Assembly (NCBI GenBank): GCA_903837135.1
Contig: CAILTK010000020.1
Coordinates: 1 to 64,000 of the forward strand
Reading direction: 5' to 3'
Length of the DNA: 64,000 nucleotides
Source: an uncultured Caulobacterales bacterium
GTDB lineage: Bacteria; Pseudomonadota; Alphaproteobacteria; Caulobacterales; Caulobacteraceae
Shown here: one piece after another, positions 1-9,441 of the stretch
Numbering within the stretch: the first letter of the stretch is position 1
Layout of the letters: every line of letters begins with the position of its first letter
Notes under the pieces: generated by a model
The model's database searches: none
Told to the model about the DNA's origin: nothing
The model's input: only the letters and a program-made list of their open reading frames with translations
Position numbers and translations under genes: made by a program

Positions 1-1615
1 CCAGGGTGTCGCTTCCGGTGTTGCCGGTGATGTGGTCGCCGAGATTGTTGGCCGTGCCGGTGAGGTTTCCGGACCCGGTCAGGGTCAGGGTCTGCAGCGA
101 GGTCCCCACCAGGCTGTAGCTGTACGCCGAATTCACCGCGATGATCAGCGGATCGGTCGGCCGGTCGGTGGAGCTCGTCGCGTTGTAGCTCAGGCTGTAG
201 GCGTGGATGTAATCGATCTGCATCGCCGCGGAGGTGAAGCTGGCGGGCGGCGAGCCCGGCCAATTGCCGCCGACGGCCAGGTTGACCATCATGTACATCG
301 GCTGGTTCATCCCAGCCGGGGTCGCCATCGAGGCCACCGCCTGGCCATCCATGTACCAGGTCAGGTTTTGCGCCGTCCAAAGCAGGCCATAGGTGTGGAA
401 GCCGGCGCCGACCCCGGCGACCGCGCTGGCCCATTGGGCTTGCGCCTTGCCGCTCAGGGTGTCGTAGTGCGCGGTGTTGTAGACGGTCTTGTCGCCGATG
501 GTCTCCATGACATCGAGCTCGGTGGAGCCGGTGTTGCTCACCGGCGCCATCCAGAAGGCGGGCCACACGCCCTGTCCGGTCGGCAGCTCGGCCTTCATCT
601 CGAAGTAGCCATAGGTCTGCGCGAAGCTGTTCTGCGTGGTCAGCAGCCCGGAGACGTATTGATACCCGTTGAGCGCCGTCAGGTCCGCCGCCGGGGTCTT
701 CGACGCGGTGATGGTGAGGACGCCGTTCGAGATCGAGAACGGATTCAAGCCGAGCGGTGTGGATCCCGACCCGGCGTAGCCTGGATCGACATAGATCTCC
801 TGCTCGGCGTTGTTGGCGATCGTGTGGCTCGGAAAACTGCCTGACCCCACGGCGGTGTTGGTCCCGTAGCTGGTCTTCCACACGCCCTGGCCCGTGGCGG
901 GATTGTACAGGCTGAGGCCGTTGAATTCGTCGTCGAAGGCCAGGATCAGCTTGCTGGTGTCGACCGGCAACATGAAGTCCTGGGCGGTGAGGGACGAGAC
1001 CTGGGTATTGCGGATCAGGACGGAGTCCGACGCGGACAGGGTCAGCAGGACGTCGGCCCCCTGCTGGCTGAGATGCGACGCCAACTGGCTGAAATCGTTA
1101 AGGCCGTACGCGGCGCCCAGCGACAGGAAATCGTGCGTCGTCCCGGACGTCTGAAACCCGTAGATCACCGCGTTCCCGCCGCCCGGCGCGAACTCGAAGC
1201 GGTCGCCGCCCGCGCCGGCGTCGACCAGCACGTCGTTTCCGCCGCCGCCGCTCACCAGGTCCGACGACCCCGCGGCGACGATGAGGTTCTCCGCGGCGTT
1301 GCCGATGGCCGTACTGTTGCTCTGATCCATGTAGAGATCGTCGACCCCGGACGGCAGCGCGAAACTGGTCCAGGCCGTGACGGTCGAAACGCCCGTGTGC
1401 GCGCCCTGGATCACCGTCGTCGTCGGGTCCGTGACCACGAGGTTGGTCGAGGCGGGGCCGCCCACCAGGACGTCGCCGCCGGCGACGTCCTGCACCTGGG
1501 ACTGCGAGCCGGTGGCCGCGAGGGTCTGGCCCGCCGCCGTCGCCTTGGTCTGAAAAGTCACGCCCGCGGCGGGCGCGACCGGGTTGCCGTAATAGTCGAA
1601 ATAGGTCGTGCTCAT
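1..1615 (-). CDS. Family-16 glycoside hydrolase with RTX-type calcium-binding segments (3' end off window)
   Basis: Secreted endo-glycanase of the GH16 (laminarinase / ExoK-ExsH) type, expected to cut a beta-linked polysaccharide outside the cell. The frame is open from an ATG at 1615 to the left edge. The catalytic motif ELDVME is at residues 366-371, with E366 and E371 as the expected nucleophile and acid/base. There is no Sec signal peptide. Around residues 115-140 there is an RTX-like Gly/Asp stretch (GGGGNDVLV, then GGDRFEF), and another (GNTGSDTL) starts at the left edge, as in type I secretion substrates, whose uncleaved signal lies at the missing C-terminus. It lies 31 nt downstream of the membrane fusion protein gene, so the adjacent exporter is the likely route. 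The substrate is not predictable; the neighbouring polysaccharide genes suggest a self-made glycan. Confidence 0.85.
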   Translation of the reverse strand, partial: MSTTYFDYYGNPVAPAAGVTFQTKATAAGQTLAATGSQSQVQDVAGGDVLVGGPASTNLVVTDPTTTVIQGAHTGVSTVTAWTSFALPSGVDDLYMDQSNSTAIGNAAENLIVAAGSSDLVSGGGGNDVLVDAGAGGDRFEFAPGGGNAVIYGFQTSGTTHDFLSLGAAYGLNDFSQLASHLSQQGADVLLTLSASDSVLIRNTQVSSLTAQDFMLPVDTSKLILAFDDEFNGLSLYNPATGQGVWKTSYGTNTAVGSGSFPSHTIANNAEQEIYVDPGYAGSGSTPLGLNPFSISNGVLTITASKTPAADLTALNGYQYVSGLLTTQNSFAQTYGYFEMKAELPTGQGVWPAFWMAPVSNTGSTELDVMETIGDKTVYNTAHYDTLSGKAQAQWASAVAGVGAGFHTYGLLWTAQNLTWYMDGQAVASMATPAGMNQPMYMMVNLAVGGNWPGSPPASFTSAAMQIDYIHAYSLSYNATSSTDRPTDPLIIAVNSAYSYSLVGTSLQTLTLTGSGNLTGTANNLGDHITGNTGSDTL

Positions 1616-1646
1616 GGGGTCTGGGTCCGGCGCGGCGAGGGAGGGG

Positions 1647-3002
1647 TCACGACTGGCGGAATGACCGCCACAGGGTCTGCGAGAGAGGCTCGAGCCAGTA
1701 CTGCAGGGCGCTGCGGCGGCGCGTGGGGATCATGATCTGCGCGGGCTGTCCCGGCCTGAAGGCGCCCTCGCCGGCCGCGCGCTCGAGGGCGGCGGCGGCG
1801 GCGGGCGCGATCGCCACGTCGGCCGTGTAGAAAGCGCGCCCGGACGTCTCGCTGATGAAGCTGTCGGCGGACAGGCGGCGCACGATTCCCGTCACCGACG
1901 GGACCGAGCGACCGGTCGCCGCCGGGAAGCGGATCTGGCTTGTCTGGCCCACCTTCAAGCCGGCGGCGGCCTTGGGGTCCACCTGCGCCTCGATCACCAG
2001 CTCGGCCCGATCCGGCACGATCTCCATCAACCTGGCTCCGGACGCGATCACGGCGCCGACGGTGTTGACGGCGAGTCCGACCACCACGCCGTCGGCCGGC
2101 GCCCTGATGTCGGCGCGGGCGACCTGTTCGCGCGCGGCCCGCCATTGCGGCGTCAGGGTCTGCAGGTCGGCCTGCGCCTTGCGAAGCTCATCCGCCGCCT
2201 GCTGCACCCGCGTGCTGTCGTCGGCGGCGAGCTGCATTCGCGTCTCGCCGATGGAGGCCTGCAGCTTGGCCATCTCGGCCCGCTGCGCTCCGCCGTCGCC
2301 TTCCAGGCTCGCGGCGGTCCGCTCGGCGGCGCGGACGCGGGTCAGCGGGGCGTAGCCCTGGGCGGCCAGCTCGCGCAGACCCTGGAGTTCGGCCTCGTTC
2401 AGCGCGTGCTGACGGCCGTTGGCCTCGAGCTGACGCCGGTATCCGTCGAGTTCGTCGCGCGTCTCGTCGACCCGGGCGGCCATCACCCCATGGCGGGTGC
2501 GCCGCTCGGTCAGGTCGGCGGTCAGCTCTGCTTGCTCCGCTCTGAGCGCCGCTTCGGCGTCGCTCCGGTCGGCGCCGCTGTAGCCGGCGAACTCGGCGGG
2601 CGCCCTGACCAGGGCGCCGCCCGCCTGCTCGGCCTGGAGGCGCGCCACCTCGGCCTGGCGGTAGATCACCCGGGAGGCGAGGCCCCGTTCGTTGGCGCGG
2701 GCGTCGGCGGCGGCCAGGCGCAGCAGCACCTGCCCGGCTTTCACCCGGTCGCCTTCGCGCACGAGGAGGGCCGCGGCGACGCCGCCGTCGAGCGACTGCA
2801 CCGTCTGCCGGTGGCCGGACACGATGACGACGCCCGAGGCGACGCTGGCCGCGTCCAGCGGGGCCAGGGCGGCCCAACCGCCGAGCAGGCCGAAGAAGCC
2901 CAACGCGGTGACGGCGCCCACGAGGTACTCCGGCCGGGCGTCGCCGTCCGGGGCGGCGTCGGTGCCCAGGGCGGAGGCGGGCGGAGCAAACAGCAGGCTC
3001 AT
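1647..3002 (-). CDS. Type I secretion membrane fusion protein (HlyD family), copy 1
   Basis: Periplasmic adaptor linking an inner-membrane ABC exporter to an outer-membrane TolC-like channel. The product is about 451 aa. It has a short cytoplasmic N-terminus, one membrane span (ALGFFGLLGGWAALAPL, roughly residues 32-50), a split lipoyl/barrel domain (GHRQTVQSLDGG and later ADGVVVGLAVNTVGAV) and a long coiled-coil region between them. The ATG at 3002 overlaps the stop of the upstream ABC gene as ATGA, with a GAGGG ribosome site ahead; a longer in-frame start further upstream would lie deep inside the ABC gene and is not used here. It is paralogous to the product at 5024-6382. It probably exports the RTX glycanase encoded just downstream. 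No TolC homologue is in the window. Confidence 0.9.
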   Translation of the reverse strand: MSLLFAPPASALGTDAAPDGDARPEYLVGAVTALGFFGLLGGWAALAPLDAASVASGVVIVSGHRQTVQSLDGGVAAALLVREGDRVKAGQVLLRLAAADARANERGLASRVIYRQAEVARLQAEQAGGALVRAPAEFAGYSGADRSDAEAALRAEQAELTADLTERRTRHGVMAARVDETRDELDGYRRQLEANGRQHALNEAELQGLRELAAQGYAPLTRVRAAERTAASLEGDGGAQRAEMAKLQASIGETRMQLAADDSTRVQQAADELRKAQADLQTLTPQWRAAREQVARADIRAPADGVVVGLAVNTVGAVIASGARLMEIVPDRAELVIEAQVDPKAAAGLKVGQTSQIRFPAATGRSVPSVTGIVRRLSADSFISETSGRAFYTADVAIAPAAAAALERAAGEGAFRPGQPAQIMIPTRRRSALQYWLEPLSQTLWRSFRQS

Positions 3003-4783
3003 GCGGTGGCCCTCACGGTGTGCGGCGCGGCGAACGACATCGGCGTGGGCGTGGGCGTGGGCGTGGGCTCGGTGCGCGGAGGCGGCGCGCGCGTCTCCTG
3101 CGCCGACGGGGCGGCGGGCCCGAACCGGACCGCCCGTCCCTCGTCCATGACCAGCAGCTTGTCGGCGAGAGCGAGGACGGCTCCCCGGTGGGCCGCCAGG
3201 ATCACCGTGCAGCCCTGACTGCGCAGGGCGACCAGAGTCCGGCACAGCGCGGCCTCGCCGTCGGCGTCGAGGTGGGCGTTCGGCTCGTCGAGCACGACCA
3301 GGCGCGGCGCGCCGAACAAGGCCCGGGCGAGAGCGATGCGCTGCGCCTGTCCCGCAGAGAGTCCAGACCCACCCGCACCCAGCGGCGTGTCGTAGCCCTT
3401 GGCGAGGCGAAGGATCATGGCGTGCGCCCCGGCGGCGGTCGCGGCCTCTATCGCCATCCGATCAAGCATCGCGGCGTCTTCGCCGGCCCAGCTGCGGAAC
3501 CGCGTGATGTTGTCCTTCACCGTGCCGGCGAACAGCACGTAATCCTGGGGCAGATAGCCGACGTTCCGGGCCAGGCGATCGGCGTCCCAGTCGTCGTAGG
3601 CGGCGCCGTCGATCCTGACGGTCCCCCGGTCCGGCCGGACGGCGCCCGCCACCACGCGGGCGAGGCTGCTCTTGCCGGCGCCGCTCGGACCGATCAGGCC
3701 GACGATTTCTCCAGGCCTGGCGTTGAACGAGAGGGTCTGCAGGATGGGCCGCTCGCCCCAGTCGCCGGCCAGCGCCACGGCTTCGACGGCGAGCACGCCC
3801 GCGGGCGAAGGCAGCGCGGTCGGTGTGTTCGCCGCGGCGCCGGCCAAGAGCTCGCAGAGCCTGAGATAGGCGCTCCGATTGAGGGCGATGCTGTTCCAGG
3901 CGGCCACGACCTGTTCGACGGGGGCCAGCATCCGGGCCAGCAGGAACGATGCCGCGAACACGGCGCCGGGCGAGATCTGGCGGTCGATGGCCAACCAGGC
4001 GCCGAGCCCGAGCGCCAGGGATTGCAGCATCAGCCTCACCGCCTTGATCAGCCCGAGATAGCGGCCCGTCGCGAACGAGGCGCTGTTCTGCAGGGACAGC
4101 ATCTGGCGCCGGTGCGCGACCTGGCGGGCGACGAGTCCGCGGCGCATCCCGAGCGCGCGCACGGCGTCCACCGAGCGGGCGGAGTGGTCGAGATCGGTGT
4201 AGGCCGCCGCCGCCGCCCGATTCGCCGCCTCGAGCGGCGCGCGCGTGGCGCGTTGGTTGAGCAGGGCGAGACCGACCAGGATGACAGCGGAGATCACCCC
4301 CATCAGGCCCAGGGTCCAGTGGACCAAGAAGCCGACGATCAGAAACACCGGCGTCCACGGCGCGTCCAGGGCGGCCAGCAGGGCCGGACCGGCCAGGGAC
4401 TGGCGAAAGGTGTCGAAGTCACGCAGGGCGTTCGCCCGCTCGACGCCCTTGCGTCCCCGGCGCAGCACGGCGTCCATGACCGGCGCCGCCAGCGCGTGGT
4501 CCAGGCGGGCGCTGGCGCGAACCAGCAGCCGTGACCTCACCCAGTCCAGCAGGGACAGCGCGGCCAGTCCGGCGATCGCCGCGACGGTCAGCAGGGCCAG
4601 GGTCGCATGTCCCCCGGCCGGGATGGCCCGGTCGTAGACCTGCATCATGTAGATGGTCGGCGTCAGATAGAGCAGGTTGATCAGTGCACTGAACATCGCC
4701 GCGACCAGGAAAAGTCTGCGGCAGGAGGCAAGAGCGGCCGTCATGGCGCCGCCATCGGGCGCATGACGCCAGAAATAAAACAT
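2999..4783 (-). CDS. Type I secretion ABC transporter, permease-ATPase fusion (PrtD/HlyB type), copy 1
   Basis: Inner-membrane ATPase that powers one-step export of a C-terminal-signal substrate. An N-terminal transmembrane domain (about residues 20-310) has no C39 peptidase domain. The nucleotide-binding domain has Walker A GPSGAGKSS (366-374 counting from the GTG at 4786), signature LSAGQ (476-480) and Walker B LVVLDEP. I prefer the ATG at 4783 because a GGAG lies 7 nt upstream; GTG at 4786 is the alternative. The C-terminus is unusual: a Pro-Thr repeat tail encoded by tandem hexamers, absent from the second copy at 6386-8140. It is translationally coupled (ATGA) to the fusion protein gene. 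Confidence 0.92.
   Translation of the reverse strand: MFYFWRHAPDGGAMTAALASCRRLFLVAAMFSALINLLYLTPTIYMMQVYDRAIPAGGHATLALLTVAAIAGLAALSLLDWVRSRLLVRASARLDHALAAPVMDAVLRRGRKGVERANALRDFDTFRQSLAGPALLAALDAPWTPVFLIVGFLVHWTLGLMGVISAVILVGLALLNQRATRAPLEAANRAAAAAYTDLDHSARSVDAVRALGMRRGLVARQVAHRRQMLSLQNSASFATGRYLGLIKAVRLMLQSLALGLGAWLAIDRQISPGAVFAASFLLARMLAPVEQVVAAWNSIALNRSAYLRLCELLAGAAANTPTALPSPAGVLAVEAVALAGDWGERPILQTLSFNARPGEIVGLIGPSGAGKSSLARVVAGAVRPDRGTVRIDGAAYDDWDADRLARNVGYLPQDYVLFAGTVKDNITRFRSWAGEDAAMLDRMAIEAATAAGAHAMILRLAKGYDTPLGAGGSGLSAGQAQRIALARALFGAPRLVVLDEPNAHLDADGEAALCRTLVALRSQGCTVILAAHRGAVLALADKLLVMDEGRAVRFGPAAPSAQETRAPPPRTEPTPTPTPTPMSFAAPHTVRATA
3045..3068. repeat. In-frame hexanucleotide tandem repeat (GTGGGC x4)
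   Basis: Four perfect copies of GTGGGC (GCCCAC on the coding strand) lie inside the 3' end of the first ABC exporter gene and encode the Pro-Thr tail. Because the unit is six bases, slippage would change tail length by two residues without breaking the frame. The paralogous exporter lacks the repeat. Confidence 0.8.
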
Positions 4784-4863
4784 CACCCAACTCCACGCTA
4801 CGGCTAAGCTGGGTGACGCAGGTCAGTGCGCACAAAAAGGTATACTGAATTTTACGCTAACCA

Positions 4864-4886
4864 ACGCCTACATCACTAGTAGGCGT
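4864..4886. promoter_or_regulatory. Perfect 8-bp inverted repeat in the gap between the two exporter operons
   Basis: ACGCCTAC and GTAGGCGT are separated by 7 bases. They sit in an AT-richer 240-bp gap between the second fusion protein gene (ends 5024) and the first ABC gene (starts 4783). On the minus strand the dyad is followed by an AT-rich stretch (TAAAAT, then TATAC) that could be a promoter region for the downstream operon. There is no T-run, so an operator is likelier than a terminator. The regulator is unknown. Confidence 0.4.
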
Positions 4887-5023
4887 GGGATTGTAATCTC
4901 GCGACTGACCACCCAGCGGGCGAGATATGCGATAAGCTATTTCGCGAGGCCATGAGGCGTTTTGTCCACGGGGGCGGGATCAGGCGCCACCGGCCGTGTC
5001 GGCGGATATCGGTGTTCAGCGCC

Positions 5024-6382
5024 CTACGGCTGGCGCATCGACCGCCAGAGCGTCTGGGCGAGCGGCTCGAACAGATACTGCAGCAGGGTGCGCCGGCGGA
5101 GCGGGATCATGACCTGTACCGGTTGACCGGGCTTCATGTCTTCGATTCCGGGGCTCGCGGCCTGCAGGGCCCGCAGGTCGGACCCGTCGGCCGTCACCTC
5201 GGTGGTGTAGAAGGACCGGCCGGTCTTTTCGTTGACGAAGCTGTCCGCCGAAACCCGGGTCACGCGGCCGGCGACCTTGGGGGCGACCCGGCCCGACACG
5301 CTGGTGAAGCGCATTTCGGCGACCTGCCCGACCTTGAGCGCGGCGGCGTCCTTGGGGGCCGCCTCGGCCTCCACCACCAGTCCGGCCCGGTCCGGCACCA
5401 CGTCCGCCAGATGCTGACCGGGGACGATCACACCGCCGACGGTGTTCACGGCCAGGCCCACCACGACGCCATCGGCGGGCGCGCGGATCTCCATGCGGGC
5501 GAGCTGCTCCTTGGCCGCGCGCCACTGCGGGATCAGCACCTGCAGATCCGCTTCGGAGGTTCTGAGGTCCTGGGCGACGGCCTGGGCCCGCTCGCTGTCG
5601 CCTTGAGCGATCTGCAGGCGCGTCTCGCCCATCGCCGTCGCCAGCTTCGCCATCTCCGCCTGCTGGGCCCCCGCGTTGCCCGAGAGTTCGGCGCCGGAGC
5701 GCTCGGCGGCGCGGACCCGCGTCTGCGGCGCGTAGCCCTGCGCGGCGAGGTCGCGCAAACCGGCGAGCTCCTGATCGTTCAGCTGCTGCTGGCGTCGATT
5801 GGACTCGGCCTGCCGGTGAAAGCCCTCGATCTCCTGGGACGTCTGGGTGATCCGCGACCGCAGCACCTCGCGGCGGGTCTCGTTGGCTTCGATCTGGGCC
5901 TTCAATTCGGTCTGCTCGGCCCTGAGCGCCTGCTGCGCATCGGCCAGATCATCGCCGGTGTAGGCGGCGAATTCGGCGGGAGCGACGAGGGTCCGTTCCC
6001 CTCGTTGTTCGGCGTGGAGGCGGGCGATCTCCGCCTGCCGGTGGATGATCCGCGAGGCGAAGCTGCGCTCGCTCGAGAGCGCGTCGGCGGCCGCGAGCGT
6101 GATCAGCACCTGTCCGGCTTTCACGTGGTCGCCGTCGTGGACCTGCAGGCGGGAGATGACGCCGCCGTCGCGGCTCTGGATCGTCTGGCGGTGCCCCGAC
6201 ACCGTCACCGCGCCGGAGAAGGTGGCCGCGGCGTCGAGGGGCGCGAAGGCGGCCCAGCCGAGGAAGCCGCCGAAGAAGGCGACGAGCACCCCGGCGCCGA
6301 TGGCCATGTCGGTCTTCATGCGCGCGTTGAGCGGCAGGACCTGACCGTCGGCGAGGGGGGACTGACCGTGGGTGATGCTCAT
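5024..6382 (-). CDS. Type I secretion membrane fusion protein (HlyD family), copy 2
   Basis: Periplasmic adaptor of 452 aa with the same layout as the product at 1647-3002: a single membrane span near residues 30-50 (VLVAFFGGFLGWAAFAPL), the barrel half GHRQTIQSRDGG, a long coiled-coil hairpin, and the return half ADGVVVGLAVNTVGGV. The sequence is clearly homologous to copy 1 along its whole length, so the two operons look like an ancient duplication. The ATG at 6382 follows the ABC stop by 3 nt, so the pair is one transcript. No RTX substrate gene lies directly downstream; it may share the glycanase or export a distant substrate. Confidence 0.9.
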   Translation of the reverse strand: MSITHGQSPLADGQVLPLNARMKTDMAIGAGVLVAFFGGFLGWAAFAPLDAAATFSGAVTVSGHRQTIQSRDGGVISRLQVHDGDHVKAGQVLITLAAADALSSERSFASRIIHRQAEIARLHAEQRGERTLVAPAEFAAYTGDDLADAQQALRAEQTELKAQIEANETRREVLRSRITQTSQEIEGFHRQAESNRRQQQLNDQELAGLRDLAAQGYAPQTRVRAAERSGAELSGNAGAQQAEMAKLATAMGETRLQIAQGDSERAQAVAQDLRTSEADLQVLIPQWRAAKEQLARMEIRAPADGVVVGLAVNTVGGVIVPGQHLADVVPDRAGLVVEAEAAPKDAAALKVGQVAEMRFTSVSGRVAPKVAGRVTRVSADSFVNEKTGRSFYTTEVTADGSDLRALQAASPGIEDMKPGQPVQVMIPLRRRTLLQYLFEPLAQTLWRSMRQP

Positions 6383-6385
6383 CGG

Positions 6386-8140
6386 TCAGGCTCGCATGCG
6401 CGCTTGGATCAAGGCCTCGGCCGAGGCGGCGCGGGCGCTGGACGCCTCGCGCAGCGCGCGGGCCAGGTCTTCCAGGCCGGCGTAGGATTCGAGCCGGCCG
6501 TCCTTCAGCATCAGGATCCGCTGAGCCGTGCGCAACAGGTTCGAGCGGTGGGCCACGACGACGACGGCGCAGCCTTCGCTGCAGAGCCGGGCGACGGCCG
6601 CGTCGAGAATGATCTCGCCTTCCGCGTCGAGGTGGGCGTTGGGCTCGTCGAGCACGATCAGGCACGGGTCGCCGAACAGGGCGCGCGCCAGGGCGATCCG
6701 TTGCGCCTGGCCGGCCGAGAGACCGACGCCGCCGAGGCCGAGCCGGGTGTCGTAGCCCTGCGGCAGGCGCAGGATCATGTCGTGGACACCGGCGATCTGG
6801 GCGGCCTTGATGGTCATGGCGTCGATATCGACGCCGGGCTCCTCGAGCGTGGCGCGGAAGCGGGAGATGTTTTCCTTCACGGTGCCGGCGAAGAGGACGA
6901 AGTCCTGCGGCATGTAGCCGATGTGCCGGGCGAGACGTTCGGGATCCCAATCGGAATAGGCCGCGCCGTCGATACGCACCACGCCCCGCTCCGGCGTGAG
7001 GGCGCCGGCCAGAATCCGGGCCAAGGTGGTCTTGCCGGCCCCGCTCGCGCCCACCAGGCCGACCATCTCGCCGGGCGCCAGGGCGAAGCTGACGTCCTGC
7101 AGGATGGCGCGCTCATGGCCCGCGCTCGGCGCCGCCACGCCTTCGATGCTGACGGCGCCCTTGGGGTCGGGCAGGCGCGTGTGACGCCGGACGTCCGCGT
7201 CCGACAGCAGCGTCGTCAGGCTGCGATAGGCGCTCTGGTTCAGAACGATGCTCTTCCAGGCGCCCACCACCTGCTCGATCGGCGCCAGCATGCGGGCGAG
7301 CAGGAAGGATGCGGCGAACACCGCGCCGGGCGAGATCTGGCGCTCGATCGCGAGCCATGCCCCCAACCCGAGGGCGAGCGACTGCAGCGCAACCCGGATC
7401 CCCTTGATCAGGTAGAGGTATTTTCCGGCCGCGAAGCTGGCTTCGTTCTGCAGGGCGATCATCTCGCGGCGCTGACCCAGCTGGCGAACGGTCAGGGCGG
7501 TGCGCATGCCGAGCGCCCTCACGGTCTCCGACGACCGGGCGGTATATTCCTCTTCGGCATAGGCGGCCGAGGCCACCCGGTTGGCGCGTTCGAGCGGCTT
7601 GTGGGTCGCCCGTTCGTTCAGCCAGGCCAGACCGAGCAGGGCGATGGCCGAGACGAGGCCGGCCACCCCGAGCAGCGGGTGAACCATGAATCCGACCAGG
7701 AGGTAGATCGGCGTCCAGGGGGCGTCGAAGGCTGCCAGCAGCGCCGGTCCGGCGAGCGACTGGCGGAAGGTGTCGAATTCGCGCATCGCCGCGCTCCGCT
7801 CGACCCGCGACAGGTTGGGCTTGCGCAGCACCGCCTGAAGCACCGGCCCGGCCATGCGGGCGTCGAGCCGTGTGCTCACGTGGATGAGCAGACGGGAGCG
7901 AAGCCAGTCCAGCAGAGACAGGATGACCAGGGCCCCGAGGGTGACCAGGGTCAGCATCGCCAGGGTCAGCCGGCTACCGGTCGGAATGACGCGGTCGTAG
8001 ACCTGCATCATGTACAGGGTGGGAGCGAGATAGAGAAGGTTCAGAAAGGCGCTGAAGACGGCCGCGTGGATGAGCAGGGATCGATTCTCAACCAGCGCCC
8101 GCCGAAGCGGACCCGCTCCCGGCGACAGGCCCGAATTCAT
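6386..8140 (-). CDS. Type I secretion ABC transporter, permease-ATPase fusion (PrtD/HlyB type), copy 2
   Basis: Inner-membrane export ATPase of 584 aa. The transmembrane domain occupies about the first 310 residues. The ATPase has Walker A GASGAGKTT, Q-loop region YMPQDFVLFAGTVKENI, signature LSAGQAQRIALARALF and Walker B CLIVLDEPNAHLD. There is no peptidase domain, which fits RTX substrates rather than double-glycine bacteriocins. The start at 8140 has GGAG 6 nt upstream. The gene is about 140 bp downstream of the glycosyltransferase gene on the same strand, so it may be cotranscribed with the polysaccharide genes. Confidence 0.92.
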   Translation of the reverse strand: MNSGLSPGAGPLRRALVENRSLLIHAAVFSAFLNLLYLAPTLYMMQVYDRVIPTGSRLTLAMLTLVTLGALVILSLLDWLRSRLLIHVSTRLDARMAGPVLQAVLRKPNLSRVERSAAMREFDTFRQSLAGPALLAAFDAPWTPIYLLVGFMVHPLLGVAGLVSAIALLGLAWLNERATHKPLERANRVASAAYAEEEYTARSSETVRALGMRTALTVRQLGQRREMIALQNEASFAAGKYLYLIKGIRVALQSLALGLGAWLAIERQISPGAVFAASFLLARMLAPIEQVVGAWKSIVLNQSAYRSLTTLLSDADVRRHTRLPDPKGAVSIEGVAAPSAGHERAILQDVSFALAPGEMVGLVGASGAGKTTLARILAGALTPERGVVRIDGAAYSDWDPERLARHIGYMPQDFVLFAGTVKENISRFRATLEEPGVDIDAMTIKAAQIAGVHDMILRLPQGYDTRLGLGGVGLSAGQAQRIALARALFGDPCLIVLDEPNAHLDAEGEIILDAAVARLCSEGCAVVVVAHRSNLLRTAQRILMLKDGRLESYAGLEDLARALREASSARAASAEALIQARMRA

Positions 8141-8280
8141 GAACGCCTCCGATACTCCGCTCCGCGACCGGGCGATCCGATGCGGCGTTCAGGCTTACGG
8201 GCGAGGTCTTGCGATAGGGTAAACCCGGGCTAACCCTGATGGGCCCGGGCGAGGATCCGATCCGGATGAGAGAGCTCAGC

Positions 8281-9441
8281 TCACGCCGAGCCGACCTCTT
8301 CGCGCACCGAGGCCGCCGGGGTCCAGACCATATAGGTGCGGTTGAGCACCAGAGCCTCGAGCACGCCGCTGGCGACGCCGACGAGGGCGACGACCGCGCC
8401 CAGTGCGAGTCGCATGGGACGCAGGCCGAGGAGGCCCCCGAGGATCAGCAGCACGGCGCTGACCACCACCAGGGCCAAGGCCGCCGGCGTTCCCACGAAG
8501 ATCGCCAGCAGGGCCCAGAAGCAGGTGGCGCAAGCCAGGAGGTTGAAGGGGATGAGCGACTTCAACAGGCGATGCGAGATGTATCCGTAAAGCTTCACGG
8601 GCGGGAGCCTCATCAGCCGCGGCCACATCGCCCGATGGACGTTGATCCCTTGGCAGGCGATGCGCCGCTTGCGGCGGAACTCCTCCCGCCAGGAGACCGC
8701 GCTGCGTTCGCTGACGAGCACGTCGGGGCACGACACCACGCGCCGGCCGTCGAGCAGCACGTTCAGGGAGACGCACAGATCATCGATCAGGTGCGGCGGC
8801 GTGGCGTGGTAGGCCGCGCGCTCGATCAGGAAAAGGGCGCCGTCGACGCCGATCAGGCTGATCGTCCGGCTCTCCAGGCCCTTGACCCATTCCTCGAGGG
8901 TCCAATAGGCGGCGCCCGCCGCGCTGGATCCGGATTCCCTGGCATTTTCGTAGACCAGCCGGGCGCTCACGCAGGCGATCGTGGGGTCGGCCAGGACGGA
9001 GGCGAGCCGGACGAGGGCGTCGTCCGTCGCGCGGACATTGGCGTCGGTACAGGCGATCAGTTCGGCGCTGGTGCGCCCCACCAGGGTGTTCATTCCGGCG
9101 GTCTTGCCCGAACGCACCGGAGAGACGACCACGTCGATCCGATCGGCGTAGGGCGCGAGCAGCGCGGCCGTCTGGTCGGTGGCGCCGTCGACGAAGACGT
9201 GGATGCTGGCCGATCCATACACGGCGGCCATGCGCAGCAGGCTCTCGACCTTGGTGACGATGACCCGCTCTTCGTTGTAGGCGCACATGCAGATCGCGAT
9301 GCTTCGCCGCGTCGTCGGCGCCGGGGACGGAGCCGGAGGGGGCTCCCGCATCAGCTGGAGCGTCAACGGGTAGGTCACATAGGGATGGATGGCGGCCAGC
9401 CCGAAGAGGCAACCGAGAAGGAGGAGGGCGACGACGATCAC
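8281..9441 (-). CDS. Family-2 glycosyltransferase, membrane-associated processive type
   Basis: Transfers a sugar from a nucleotide-sugar donor during polysaccharide synthesis at the inner membrane. The product is about 386 aa: one N-terminal membrane segment, a GT-A domain starting at RRSIAICMCAYNEE, a metal-binding-like DAN, a DDLCVSL acceptor-site segment, an RKRRIACQG stretch where QxxRW is expected, and three or so C-terminal membrane helices. This is the hyaluronan/cellulose-synthase-like arrangement. The start is GTG at 9441, overlapping the upstream stop as GTGA, since the frame upstream of it reads through the other gene. It is coupled to the polymerase/ligase-like gene. The donor sugar cannot be assigned. 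Confidence 0.85.
   Translation of the reverse strand: MIVVALLLLGCLFGLAAIHPYVTYPLTLQLMREPPPAPSPAPTTRRSIAICMCAYNEERVIVTKVESLLRMAAVYGSASIHVFVDGATDQTAALLAPYADRIDVVVSPVRSGKTAGMNTLVGRTSAELIACTDANVRATDDALVRLASVLADPTIACVSARLVYENARESGSSAAGAAYWTLEEWVKGLESRTISLIGVDGALFLIERAAYHATPPHLIDDLCVSLNVLLDGRRVVSCPDVLVSERSAVSWREEFRRKRRIACQGINVHRAMWPRLMRLPPVKLYGYISHRLLKSLIPFNLLACATCFWALLAIFVGTPAALALVVVSAVLLILGGLLGLRPMRLALGAVVALVGVASGVLEALVLNRTYMVWTPAASVREEVGSA

Noticed and set aside
4952-8233. Long plus-strand open frame (1093 codons) across the second exporter operon
   Set aside because: Antisense to two well-conserved genes; Arg/Gly/His-rich composition typical of a high-GC shadow frame.
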